In this document: piece after piece, positions 24,738 to 33,648 of the stretch
Layout: every line of letters begins with the position of its first letter
How positions within the stretch are numbered: the stretch's first letter is position 1
Assembly: GCA_938046585.1 (NCBI GenBank)
Contig: CALIWR010000005.1
Span: forward strand, 434,001-498,000
Length of the DNA stretch: 64,000 nt
Direction of reading: 5' to 3'
Source: an uncultured Propionibacteriaceae bacterium
Lineage (GTDB): Bacteria > Actinomycetota > Actinomycetes > Propionibacteriales > Propionibacteriaceae
Program-made: the position numbers and the translations under genes
The notes under the pieces: model-generated
Told to the model about the DNA's origin: nothing
What the model saw: only the letters and a program-made list of their open reading frames with translations
The model's database searches: none

Positions 24738-25625
24738 ATGACGAAACAGCGCACGCTAGGACAATTCACTGTCTCGGCGATCGGGCTTGGCGCGATGCCG
24801 GTCTCGATGGGCCGCGGCGACATCCCCCACGACCGGGCCCTGGCCACCATCCACGCGGCCCTGGACGCCGGGATCACCCTGATCGACACCGCCGACGTGT
24901 ACGCGCCGAGCTGGGACACGATGGGCCACAACGAGTCGATCGTGGCCGAGGCCCTGGCCAGCTGGTCTGGGGACCGTTCCTCGATCGTGGTCGCCACCAA
25001 GGGCGGGATCACCCGCGAACCCGGTGAGGTCTGGGCCCGTAACGGCTCCGCTGGGTATCTGCGGGCCGCCTGCGAGGCCTCCCGGGACCGGTTAGGCGTG
25101 GACCAGATCGATCTCTACTACTGGCATCGGCCGGACCGGTCCCTGCGCTACGCCGACTGCATTGAGACCCTGGGCCAGCTCAAAGCCGATGGGCTGGTGA
25201 GGCAGATCGGGATCTCGAATGCCAATGTCGAAGAACTTCAGGTCGCGATCGAGGTCCTCGGCGAAGGACAACTGGCCGCGGTGCAGAACGAATTCTCCCC
25301 GAGGTTCAACCACACCTCGTGCGATGAGCTCCGGTTCTGCGCCGACCACCAGATCACCTTCGTGCCGTGGTCCCCGCTCGGCGGTACCGGCGGCGGTGCC
25401 GCCGCGGTCGGTCAGCGGTTCCCGCTGATCGCGGAGGTGGCCGCGGCCCACCAGGTCAGCCCGCAGCAAGTCACCCTGGCCTGGGAATTGGCCCTGGGAG
25501 AGCACGTGCTGCCGATCCCGGGGGCATCCCGGCCGGAGTCTGTACGCGACTGCGCCCAGGCGATGGGCCTGGAACTCAGCGTCGCCGAGGTCGAGGCGCT
25601 CAGCAAACAGCTGCTGCCACGCTGA
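24738..25625 (+). CDS. Aldo/keto reductase
   Basis: A 295-residue NAD(P)H-dependent oxidoreductase with a TIM-barrel fold. The catalytic tetrad is visible: Asp and Tyr in LIDTADVYAPSWD, Lys in VVATKGGITREP and His in LYYWHRPDRS. The late IPGASRPESVRDC segment contributes to cofactor binding. The substrate is not predictable. It stands alone, divergent from tyrA and convergent with trmI. Confidence 0.92.
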   Translation: MTKQRTLGQFTVSAIGLGAMPVSMGRGDIPHDRALATIHAALDAGITLIDTADVYAPSWDTMGHNESIVAEALASWSGDRSSIVVATKGGITREPGEVWARNGSAGYLRAACEASRDRLGVDQIDLYYWHRPDRSLRYADCIETLGQLKADGLVRQIGISNANVEELQVAIEVLGEGQLAAVQNEFSPRFNHTSCDELRFCADHQITFVPWSPLGGTGGGAAAVGQRFPLIAEVAAAHQVSPQQVTLAWELALGEHVLPIPGASRPESVRDCAQAMGLELSVAEVEALSKQLLPR

Positions 25626-25644
25626 GGCCGCCGGCCGGCCCGGT

Positions 25645-26568
25645 TCACTGCGCCGCCGAGCCGTCCACTCCCGGCGGGCGCGGGCCGTGATAGTCCGGGC
25701 CGTACGCGCCGGGTGCGGGGCGACGGCGCCGCGGCGGGGCCTCCACCCCAGGTGCCAGGCGGCGGGTGAAGATCAGGAAGCCGGTGTGGCCGGAGCTGCC
25801 GTGGCCGGGCCGGATCGCCAGCCCCTCGGCGTGCCAGTCCCGTACCGTCACCTCGATCGTACGTGGCTCCAACCAGCCTCGGTGGGCGCGTATCGTGTCA
25901 GCGGTCCGACCGAGCTGGGTGGTGGTGGCGACATAGCAGCACAGCACCCCGCCGGGTTCCACTACCTCGGCGACCGCGTCGATGCATTCCCATGGCGCCA
26001 GCATGTCGAGCACGGCCCGGTCCACCCGTTCCGGGCCGATCCGGGTGACCAGATCACCGACCCGGACCTGCCAGGCCGGGTGCGAGGCGCCGAAGAAGGC
26101 GTCGACATTGGCGCGGGCGATCTGGGCGAAGTCTTCGCGTCGCTCGTACGAGTAGAGCCTCCCGGCCGGTCCGATCGCCCGTAGCAGCGACAACGACAAC
26201 GCCCCCGAGCCGACCCCGGCCTCCAGCACCCGGGCGCCCGGGAAGATGTCGGTGTACATCAGGATCTGGGCGGCGTCCTTCGGGTACACGACCGCCGCCC
26301 CACGCGGCATCGAGACCGTGAACTCCTCCAGCAGCGGCCGCAGCGCCAGGTACGCAACCCCGGACGCCGACTGCACCACCACCCCATCTGGGCCCCCAAT
26401 CAGGTCATCGTGCTGGATTCCGCCGCGGGTGGTGTGGAAGACAGCCCCCACGGTGAGCCGGATCGAATGCCGTCGCCCCTTAGGGTCGAACAACGAGACC
26501 CGTTCCCCGGCTACGAGGGGGCCGCTGCGGATCCCCGACCACTGTGGCTGTTCGTTCGCCTCGTTCAT
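25645..26568 (-). CDS. trmI: tRNA (adenine-58-N1)-methyltransferase
   Basis: TrmI methylates A58 in the T-loop of tRNAs as a tetramer. The protein (307 residues) has the N-terminal beta domain (GPLVAGERVSLFDPKGRRHSI), and the SAM-binding domain with VLEAGVGSGALSLSLLRAIG and the acidic LYSYERRED, plus DMLAPWECIDAVAEVVEPGG. A Pro/Arg-rich tail ends the protein. ATG 26568 overlaps the stop of the upstream lipoprotein gene by ATGA. In many actinobacteria trmI lies by the Pup-proteasome genes; none of these is next to it here. Confidence 0.93.
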   Translation of the reverse strand: MNEANEQPQWSGIRSGPLVAGERVSLFDPKGRRHSIRLTVGAVFHTTRGGIQHDDLIGGPDGVVVQSASGVAYLALRPLLEEFTVSMPRGAAVVYPKDAAQILMYTDIFPGARVLEAGVGSGALSLSLLRAIGPAGRLYSYERREDFAQIARANVDAFFGASHPAWQVRVGDLVTRIGPERVDRAVLDMLAPWECIDAVAEVVEPGGVLCCYVATTTQLGRTADTIRAHRGWLEPRTIEVTVRDWHAEGLAIRPGHGSSGHTGFLIFTRRLAPGVEAPPRRRRPAPGAYGPDYHGPRPPGVDGSAAQ

Positions 26569-28073
26569 CTGCCCACCGCCCACAGGCCCAGCTGCCAGCC
26601 CGGTCCGTACCGCGGCTCCCGCAGCTGGGTATTCCCGAGCAGGAAGAGATCATCGTCGGCCTGCTGGATCGGCAGCACCACGGCATCGACGGCGGCCTGC
26701 TTCTGCAGTTCGGTCAGGGCGACCTCACGTTCTGTGGTCCGGGTCGTGGTCCGGGCCTGTTTCTCCAGATTGCTGACCTTGTCCTGGCTGCCGGGCAGCG
26801 GGTTATCGCGGTACAGCTGCAGCCAGGCGAACGGGGTTGCGGTCCAGGCCTTGTCGTTGCGCAGGATCAGGTCGGCGGTCGGGTTGTCGGGGGTGAGCTG
26901 CACACTGATCCCCGCGACCTGTTCGATTCGGTCCCGGCTATCACGGGCGATCTCACGTTCCCCCACCACCGTCGACTGGTAGCTCAGAGTCAACCGGGGC
27001 CGGTCCCCGGTTCGAGGCGGGATGGTCGGGATCCCGCCCAGGTGGTACGTAGCGACAGTCCCGTCGACGCCGTGCGGAATGATCGAGTCCAGGGTCCGAT
27101 CCTCCTGTAGCGCCGCGCTGACCGCGTTCCGCAGGGCGGCGTCGAGCCGGTACGACGACGAGGTCGACCAGGCCAGCCGGTGCACCCGGCTACCGGGGAG
27201 GGTCTCGCGGCGGTACCCGGCCTCGGTGGTACGTGAGCCAGAGGCCCGGATCTGATCGTCAAAACGCCGCAGCGCGGCCGCGTTCAGGCCCCGCCAGACC
27301 ACGTCCACGCTGGCGGTCCGCATCGCCTCCTCGATCGAGGTTGAGTCCGGGAAATATTTGACCACCAGCACATCTTGGACGGCCGGAGTGAAGCCCTGGT
27401 ACGCGCTGTGCTTGCGTAGCACCAGCCGCTCGGCAGTTGACGAGCCTAACCACATCGGGCCTGAGCCGACCGTGACCTGGCCTGGGGGGCGGACCGCGTC
27501 TGGGTCGTACACGCTCTCGTCGACGATGCTGGCCGCCGGGCTGGCCAGGGCATACCCAAACTGGGAATCGGCCCAGGCCAGGTGGAATCTGATGGTCAAC
27601 GGGTCCGGCGTCTCGATCCGTTCCAAGGCCTGCAGCTGCTGGGCGGACGAACCGGCCGTCCGCAGCCGCAGCGCCCGGGTGATGCTGAACTGGACGTCGC
27701 TGCTGGTGAGGCTGTTAGCGTTGCTGAATCGCAGTCCCTCCCGCAGGATGCACTCGTACACCAGCTCGGAGGTGAACCGGCATTCTTGCGCCGCATCCGG
27801 TTTCAGTGCGGTCCGGCCGGGCTCCACCGACAGCAGCCGCTGGAACAAGGCCTGGGTCAAGACCGTACCGATGGTGTCGGTAACCGCGACCGGGTCGAAG
27901 GTGACCGGCCGCTCGGTCATCGCCACGGTGAACTCCCGCGGCGTCGGGCTGCCACCGCTGGGGCGTAGCGGCGGCGGGGCGGCAGCGGGGGTGCACGCGG
28001 CTGCCACCACCAGCCCCATCACCCCCATTAGCGCCCAGAGCAGGGCATGTCGACACTTCCAGGGCTTCCTCAT
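26565..28073 (-). CDS. Family 5 extracellular solute-binding lipoprotein
   Basis: A 502-residue binding protein of the peptide/nickel (SBP_bac_5) class. It has a basic start (RKPWKCRH), a hydrophobic signal LLWALMGVMGLVVAA and a lipobox AAACT, so it is a membrane-anchored lipoprotein. EFTVAMTERPVTFDPVAVTDT, YECILREGLRFSNANSLTSSDV and PHGVDGTVATYHL match the family. I place the start at ATG 28073, immediately before the signal. No ABC permease or ATPase is nearby, and the stop codon overlaps trmI, an unexpected pairing. The ligand is unknown; it may serve a transporter encoded elsewhere. Confidence 0.88.
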   Translation of the reverse strand: MRKPWKCRHALLWALMGVMGLVVAAACTPAAAPPPLRPSGGSPTPREFTVAMTERPVTFDPVAVTDTIGTVLTQALFQRLLSVEPGRTALKPDAAQECRFTSELVYECILREGLRFSNANSLTSSDVQFSITRALRLRTAGSSAQQLQALERIETPDPLTIRFHLAWADSQFGYALASPAASIVDESVYDPDAVRPPGQVTVGSGPMWLGSSTAERLVLRKHSAYQGFTPAVQDVLVVKYFPDSTSIEEAMRTASVDVVWRGLNAAALRRFDDQIRASGSRTTEAGYRRETLPGSRVHRLAWSTSSSYRLDAALRNAVSAALQEDRTLDSIIPHGVDGTVATYHLGGIPTIPPRTGDRPRLTLSYQSTVVGEREIARDSRDRIEQVAGISVQLTPDNPTADLILRNDKAWTATPFAWLQLYRDNPLPGSQDKVSNLEKQARTTTRTTEREVALTELQKQAAVDAVVLPIQQADDDLFLLGNTQLREPRYGPGWQLGLWAVGR

Positions 28074-28103
28074 GACGGGCACGATTCTGTCATCCGGGTA
28101 CGA

Positions 28104-28136
28104 ATCCCGCGCCACGATCGCCGATCGTGACGGGAT
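28104..28136 (-). terminator. Nested hairpin terminator after metH
   Basis: An inner 7-bp stem CACGATC/GATCGTG (28113-28119 and 28123-28129) is enclosed by an outer stem ATCCCG/CGGGAT (28104-28109 and 28131-28136). It lies 17 bases beyond the metH stop, before the lipoprotein gene. Confidence 0.65.
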
Positions 28137-28152
28137 CGTTGTGTCGGTAGCC

Positions 28153-31100
28153 TCAGGCGCGGAAGTACTTCGCCTCGGGATGATGGACCACAAAGGCGTC
28201 GGTGGACTGCTCCGGGTGTAATTGCAACTCGGCCGACAGTTCCACCCCGATCCGGGACGGATCCAGCAACCGCGCCAGCGTGGCCCGGTCCGCCAGATTC
28301 GGGCAGGCGGCGTAGCCGAAGGAGTAACGAGAGCCGCGGTAGGCCTGATCTCGCAGCATCGTGTCGACGTCGTCGGTGACCGGGACCAGCCCGAGCTCGT
28401 GGCGGATCCGGTCATGCCACATTTCGGCCAGGGCCTCAGTGAGCTGGACCGACAAGCCGTGCAATTCGAGGTATTCCCGATAAGCATTGGCCGCGAACAA
28501 CCGGGCGGTGGCCTGAGACACGGCCGCGCCCATCGTGACCAGCTGGAAGGCGATCACGTCTGGCCCGTACTCAGCGGCCTCGGCCCGGTCTCGGAAGAAG
28601 TCGGCCACGCACAACCGGCGGTCGCGTGACTGGCGGGGGAAATCAATCCGGGCGACCTCCTGGCTGCGGGTCTGCAGGTCGAGAACCACCACGGTATTGC
28701 CCTCGCTATGGCAGGGCCAGTACCCGTACACGACGGCGAATTCGCCGATCGCCTCGGTCCGGATCCGGTCCAGCCACATCCGCAGCCGAGGCCGGCCCTC
28801 GGTCTCGACCAGTTCCTCGTAGCTAGCGTTGGCCCCGGACTTCAACCCCCACTGCCCCAGGAAGGTGGCCCGCTCGTCCAGCCAGGCGGCGATATCGACC
28901 ACCGGAATGCCCCTCACCACCCGGGAACCCCAGAACGGAGGGTTCGGGACATCAACCTGGCCTGGGATGTTGTGGGCCACATCCGAACGGGCGGTGTCGA
29001 CCGGTTTCGGCTCGCCCGGCTCACCCTGCCCAGGTAGTTTCGCCACCCGCCGCGGCCGGACTGCGGGCAGCGCCGCGCCCGGCTCGCCCCGTTTCACCGC
29101 CATCACCGCGTCCATCAGCCGCAACCCGTCGAAGGCGTCTCGGGCGTAGCGGACCTCCCCGTGGAAGAGTTCGTTCAGGTCATGCTCGACGTACGCGCGG
29201 GTCAGCGCCGCCCCGCCCAGCAGCACCGGGTACTTCTCGGCCAGTCCCCGCTCGTTCAACTCGACCAGGTTGTCGCGCATGATCACGGTCGACTTCACCA
29301 GCAGCCCGGACATCCCGATCGCATCAGCCTGGTGTTCCTCGGCCGCGTCGATGATCGCCTGCACCGGCTGCTTGATGCCCAGGTTGACCACCGTATAGCC
29401 GTTGTTGCTGACGATGATGTCGACCAGATTCTTGCCGATGTCGTGCACATCACCCTTGACCGTGGCCAGGACCAGGGTGCCTTTGCCGGCGCTGTCGGTC
29501 TTCTCCAGATACGGCTCCAGGTAGGCGACCGCCTGCTTCATCACTTCGGCGGACTGCAGGACGAAAGGCAACTGCATCTGCCCTGAGCCGAACAGGTCCC
29601 CGACCGTCTTCATTCCCGACAGCAGGTCGTCGTTGATGATCTCAAGGGCCTTCTTGCTGCCCAGCGCCTCGTCCAGGTCGTCAGTGAGGCCCTTGGCGTC
29701 ACCGTCGACGACCCGTCGCGCCAGGCGCTGGTCGATTGGGAGCGCGGCCAGCTCAGCCGCTCGGGTGGAGGAGGCGCTGCGCATGGTTACCCCAGCGAAC
29801 AGTTCCAGGAACCGCGCCAGCGGGTCGTAGCCTTCGCGACGCCGGTCGTGAACCAGGTCGAGAGCCACCTCGCGCTGCTCGTCGGGGATCTTGGCGAGCG
29901 GGATGATCTTCGACTGGTTCACGATGGCCGAGTCCAGCCCGGCCGCGACCGCCTCGTGCAGGAAGACCGAATTGAGGACCTGCCGGGCGGCCGGGTTGAG
30001 CCCGAACGAGACGTTCGACACGCCCAGGGTGGTGTGGATGCCTGGGTAACGGGCCACGATCTGACGGATCGCCTCAATGGTCTCGATCGCGTCCCGGCGA
30101 GTCTCCTCCTGACCGGTCGCGATCGGGAAGGTAAGGCAGTCGACGATGATGTCGCTGGTTTTCAGGCCCCAGCGCTGGGTGAGGTCGTCGACGAGGCGGG
30201 TGGCGATGCGGACTTTCCAGTCGGCGGTCCGGGCCTGGCCTTCCTCGTCGATGCACAACGCCACCACGGCTGCCCCATGCTCCGAGACCAGTTCCATCAC
30301 CCGCTGGTAGCGCGAGGTCGGCCCGTCGCCGTCCTCGAAGTTCACCGAGTTCACCACCGCCCGGCCGGGCAGGTGTTCCAGGCCGGCCCGCAGCACGTCC
30401 GGCTCGGTGGAATCAAGCACGATCGGCAGCGTGGTGGCGGTGGCCAGCCGGGCCGCGATCTGGGTCATGTCCCGGACCCCGTCGCGTCCCACATAGTCCA
30501 CGCAGAGGTCCAGCAGGTGGGCCCCCTCCCGGGCCTGGGCCTTGGCGATGTCGAGGCAGTCGTCCCACCGGTCAGCCAGCATCGCCTCCCGGAAGGCCTT
30601 GGACCCGTTTGCGTTGGTCCGCTCCCCGATCGCCAGGTATGAGGTGTCCTGGCTCAAGGTGACCTCCGAGTAGAGGGAGGCCACGGCCGGCTCCGGCTGC
30701 GGGGTCCGGGCGGTGACCGGCCGGCCGCCGATAGTCTGGCTGATCGCGCGGATATGGTCCGGGGTCGTGCCGCAGCAGCCCCCCACTAGGCATAGGCCGT
30801 AGTCCTGGGCGTATCGGCTCAGGGCCTCGGCCAGCCCGTCAGCGGTCAACGGGTAGCGGGCACCATCGGCGGTGAGCTCAGGCAGACCGGCGTTCGGCAT
30901 CACCGACAGGTTGGTGGACGCGTGCTGCGACAAGTAGCGCAGATGTTCGCCCATCTCGGCCGGCCCGGTGGCGCAGTTCAGCCCAATCAGGTCGATCCCG
31001 AGCGGTTCCAGCGCGGTCAGGGCGGCGCCGATCTCGGAGCCCAGCAGCATCGTCCCGGTGGTCTCGACGGTGACGCTAGCGAAGACTGGGATGTCTTTTC

Positions 31101-31638
31101 CGGACTCCCGGATCGCCCGTTTCGCGCCTAAGATCGCGGCCTTGGTCTGCAGCAGGTCCTGTGAGGTCTCGACCTGGACCGCGTCGATCCCGCCAGCGAT
31201 CATCGCCGCCACCTGGGTCTGGTACCCGTCGCGGATCGCGGTATACGAGATATGCCCCAGGGTCGGCAGCTTGGTGCCGGGCCCGACCGAGCCCAGCACC
31301 CACCGCGGGCGTTGTGGCGTCGTGAACTCGTCGGCGACTTCCCGGGCCACCCGGGCCCCGGCCTCGGCCAGTTCGGCGATTCGTTCTGGGATCTCGTATT
31401 CGCTTAGCGCAGCCAGGTTGGCGCCGAAGGTATTGGTCTCGACCAGGTCGGAACCGGCCTCGAAGTAGGCCCGATGTACGGCCTTGACGATCTCGGGCCT
31501 GGTGACGTTGAGGATCTCGTTGCAGCCCTCGTAGCCGTCGAAGTCTTCCAGGCTTGGGTCCTGGGCTTGGAGCATGGTGCCCATAGCGCCATCGGCCACC
31601 AGGATCCGGGTGCCGAGCGCCTCGCGCAAGGTTGTCAC
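28153..31638 (-). CDS. metH: Cobalamin-dependent methionine synthase
   Basis: A full-length, 1161-residue four-module MetH that makes methionine from homocysteine and methyl-tetrahydrofolate. The N-terminal homocysteine domain has the zinc-ligand motifs GLNCATGPAEM and VGGCCGTTPDHI. The pterin domain follows (AIGERTNANGSKAF ... LDLCVDYVGRDG). The cobalamin domain carries the axial histidine in KGDVHDIGKNLVDII, and the C-terminal reactivation domain binds SAM (residues about 870-1161). It accepts the homocysteine made by MetY. The 105-base upstream gap is too short for a cobalamin riboswitch and shows no B12 box. Confidence 0.97.
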   Translation of the reverse strand: MTTLREALGTRILVADGAMGTMLQAQDPSLEDFDGYEGCNEILNVTRPEIVKAVHRAYFEAGSDLVETNTFGANLAALSEYEIPERIAELAEAGARVAREVADEFTTPQRPRWVLGSVGPGTKLPTLGHISYTAIRDGYQTQVAAMIAGGIDAVQVETSQDLLQTKAAILGAKRAIRESGKDIPVFASVTVETTGTMLLGSEIGAALTALEPLGIDLIGLNCATGPAEMGEHLRYLSQHASTNLSVMPNAGLPELTADGARYPLTADGLAEALSRYAQDYGLCLVGGCCGTTPDHIRAISQTIGGRPVTARTPQPEPAVASLYSEVTLSQDTSYLAIGERTNANGSKAFREAMLADRWDDCLDIAKAQAREGAHLLDLCVDYVGRDGVRDMTQIAARLATATTLPIVLDSTEPDVLRAGLEHLPGRAVVNSVNFEDGDGPTSRYQRVMELVSEHGAAVVALCIDEEGQARTADWKVRIATRLVDDLTQRWGLKTSDIIVDCLTFPIATGQEETRRDAIETIEAIRQIVARYPGIHTTLGVSNVSFGLNPAARQVLNSVFLHEAVAAGLDSAIVNQSKIIPLAKIPDEQREVALDLVHDRRREGYDPLARFLELFAGVTMRSASSTRAAELAALPIDQRLARRVVDGDAKGLTDDLDEALGSKKALEIINDDLLSGMKTVGDLFGSGQMQLPFVLQSAEVMKQAVAYLEPYLEKTDSAGKGTLVLATVKGDVHDIGKNLVDIIVSNNGYTVVNLGIKQPVQAIIDAAEEHQADAIGMSGLLVKSTVIMRDNLVELNERGLAEKYPVLLGGAALTRAYVEHDLNELFHGEVRYARDAFDGLRLMDAVMAVKRGEPGAALPAVRPRRVAKLPGQGEPGEPKPVDTARSDVAHNIPGQVDVPNPPFWGSRVVRGIPVVDIAAWLDERATFLGQWGLKSGANASYEELVETEGRPRLRMWLDRIRTEAIGEFAVVYGYWPCHSEGNTVVVLDLQTRSQEVARIDFPRQSRDRRLCVADFFRDRAEAAEYGPDVIAFQLVTMGAAVSQATARLFAANAYREYLELHGLSVQLTEALAEMWHDRIRHELGLVPVTDDVDTMLRDQAYRGSRYSFGYAACPNLADRATLARLLDPSRIGVELSAELQLHPEQSTDAFVVHHPEAKYFRA

Positions 31639-31743
31639 CGGGGCAGGATAGTCGCCCTGACGAGGGGTGGTGGCCCCTGGTCACCGCCGTCATGGCAGGG
31701 CAGCCTCGCATAGGCCTGCCGGACATAGCACCTAGTCGGTTGG

Positions 31744-32757
31744 CTACGGGGTGTCGCTACTTCGCGGGTGATCGGCGTTGGGGCTGCAGTCGCTCGATGT
31801 CTGATCGGGATCGGGCCCGGTTACTCCATGGCGCTGGCTGCGTCGCAGCAGCAGGTGCGTCACCGCCACCACCAGGGCACCCACGAGCAGGCCCACGATC
31901 GCTGAGGCGATGGTGTTGATCAGCCAGGCAAGCAGCCCACCCACGCCGGGAAGATGGTGGACCAGGTGCTCTGCGGCATGCACCCAGCCGTACGGGGCGT
32001 GCAGGCCCATCCCATCCATCCCCACCAGGATGATGTGGCCGCCGACCCAGAGCATGGCCACGACACCGACCCCCGACAGCAGACTCATCAGCCTCGGCAT
32101 CGCGGTCACCAGAAACCGGCCGAACCGTTGCATCACAGCGGAACCGTTCTCCACCAGGTACAGGCCGACATCGTCCATCTTGACGATCAGCCCGACCACC
32201 CCGTACACCAGCACCGTGATCACGACCGCGACGATCAGCAGGATCACCAGTCGCGACCAGAAACCCTCCGCGGCGACCTCGTTCAGCGAGACCACCATGA
32301 TCTCGGCGGACAGGATGAAATCGGTCCGGACCGCTCCGGAGATGATCGCCTTCTCATGCTCTGCCCCGACCTTGGCTGGAGCCATCTGCTGGACAGCATT
32401 GCGATGATAGATGTGCTCGTAGAGTTTCTCGGTTCCCTCGAAGCACAGGTAGCCGCCGCCGAGCATCAGGATCGGGGTCAGCAGCCACGGTACCCACTGG
32501 CTCAGCGCCATCGCGGCCACGATGATGATCAGTTTGTTGAGCAGCGACCCCTGGGCGATCGCCTTGATGATCGGCAGCTCCCGCCTCGCCGCCAGACCTT
32601 GGACATATCGCGGGGTGACGGCGGTGTCGTCCACCACCACCCCTGCCGCTTTAGCGCTGGCCCGGGCCGCAGCCGCGCCCACATCGTCGATCGACGCCGC
32701 GGCCAGCTTCGCCAGGGCCGCGATGTCATCTAGTAGGGCGGCCAGTCCCCCGCTCAT
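31744..32757 (-). CDS. DUF808 family inner-membrane protein
   Basis: A protein of 337 residues of the DUF808/YedI family. It starts SGGLAALLDDIAALAKLAAASIDD, a family signature, followed by ASAKAAGVVVDDTAVTPRYV. At least five membrane segments are seen (for example LIIIVAAMALSQWVPWLLTPILML, LVILLIVAVVITVLVYGVVGLIV and LINTIASAIVGLLVGALVVAV). The function is unknown. ATG 32757 begins at the conserved N-terminus. It lies just upstream of metH on the same strand and downstream of the ABC exporter operon, separated from the latter by a hairpin. Confidence 0.87.
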   Translation of the reverse strand: MSGGLAALLDDIAALAKLAAASIDDVGAAAARASAKAAGVVVDDTAVTPRYVQGLAARRELPIIKAIAQGSLLNKLIIIVAAMALSQWVPWLLTPILMLGGGYLCFEGTEKLYEHIYHRNAVQQMAPAKVGAEHEKAIISGAVRTDFILSAEIMVVSLNEVAAEGFWSRLVILLIVAVVITVLVYGVVGLIVKMDDVGLYLVENGSAVMQRFGRFLVTAMPRLMSLLSGVGVVAMLWVGGHIILVGMDGMGLHAPYGWVHAAEHLVHHLPGVGGLLAWLINTIASAIVGLLVGALVVAVTHLLLRRSQRHGVTGPDPDQTSSDCSPNADHPRSSDTP

Positions 32758-32854
32758 GCCGTGCCTCTCGTCACCGGGTCCAAAACCATCAAGCGTACCG
32801 GCTGGGCCTGCGCTGACCAGGTACGCGATCCCACCGACCTGGTCGGGGCCGGGA

Positions 32855-32876
32855 CCGACCCCGTTCATTGGGTCGG
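32855..32876 (-). terminator. Hairpin terminator after the ABC exporter operon
   Basis: A perfect 7-bp stem CCGACCC (32855-32861) and GGGTCGG (32870-32876) with an 8-base loop, 10 bases beyond the permease stop codon. Confidence 0.6.
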
Positions 32877-32886
32877 CTCCGCCGGG

Positions 32887-33648
32887 TCACAATTCGCGGT
32901 GCACCATGATGGCAGCAGCACCGGTCACGCAGCCCGCGATCACCGCCACTGCCGCCCAGACCGGCCCCAGTGGCCCGGCCTCGGCGCCGGCAGCCAGCCG
33001 GGACATCATCGAGTACAGGCCGGCGGGGGTGTAGCGGGTCGCCGGCCCCCAGAGCCCGAGCAGCAACAGGACTAGCATCGCCGCCAGCGCGATCCCGGCC
33101 GCGACCAGGGCATTGTCGCTGCCCGCGGAACCGACCAAGGTGAAGGCCAGCAGCACCAAGGCCAGCAGGAGCCAGACACCCGTCAACTGCAGCGCCACCC
33201 CTACCTGGGTCTCGGGGAACAACGCCGTCGCCAGGGCGATCTCCACGGTGGCCGCAACGATCGTAACGATGCCGACGAAGATCATCTGGGCCGTGTACTT
33301 CGCCAGCACGTACGCCTGCCGGGAGACTGGTTTGGTCAAGATCAGCACCTGGGTGCCTTGCCGGGCCTCGGAACTGATCATGGACCCGCTCATCAGGATC
33401 ACCACGATTAGTCCGATCTGCGACAGACTCTTGTTCCACTGGATCAGGGCATCTAACCAGGTCGGGTCAGGCAGAGCCACCGCCAGGCCGCTCTCGTTCA
33501 GCACCGACCCCATCAGTTCGCGTTGGAAGCGGGCCGTGAGGGGGCTGATCACAGCCAACCCCAGCAGAATCCCGGGCAGCACCCAGATCTTCCAGGTTCG
33601 GATGATCTCCATGAGTTCCTTGCGCAGCAGCGCCACATAACCGGTCAT
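32887..33648 (-). CDS. ABC transporter permease (ABC-2 type)
   Basis: A 253-residue polytopic protein with about six membrane segments (IWVLPGILLGLAVISPLTA, IGLIVVILMSGSMISSEARQGT, MIFVGIVTIVAATVEIALA, LTGVWLLLALVLLAFTLVG, LVAAGIALAAMLVLLLLGLWG, and a last one near AAVAVIAGCVTGAAAIM). The MISSEARQGTQVLILTKPVSRQAYVLAKY block is typical of ABC-2 export permeases. The start overlaps the stop of the ATPase gene. It completes the PadR-controlled exporter operon; the substrate is unknown. Confidence 0.88.
   Translation of the reverse strand: MTGYVALLRKELMEIIRTWKIWVLPGILLGLAVISPLTARFQRELMGSVLNESGLAVALPDPTWLDALIQWNKSLSQIGLIVVILMSGSMISSEARQGTQVLILTKPVSRQAYVLAKYTAQMIFVGIVTIVAATVEIALATALFPETQVGVALQLTGVWLLLALVLLAFTLVGSAGSDNALVAAGIALAAMLVLLLLGLWGPATRYTPAGLYSMMSRLAAGAEAGPLGPVWAAVAVIAGCVTGAAAIMVHREL

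Noticed and set aside
31639..31743. Possible cobalamin riboswitch before metH
   Set aside because: The gap is about 105 bases, about half of a typical element, and no B12-box-like sequence is visible.
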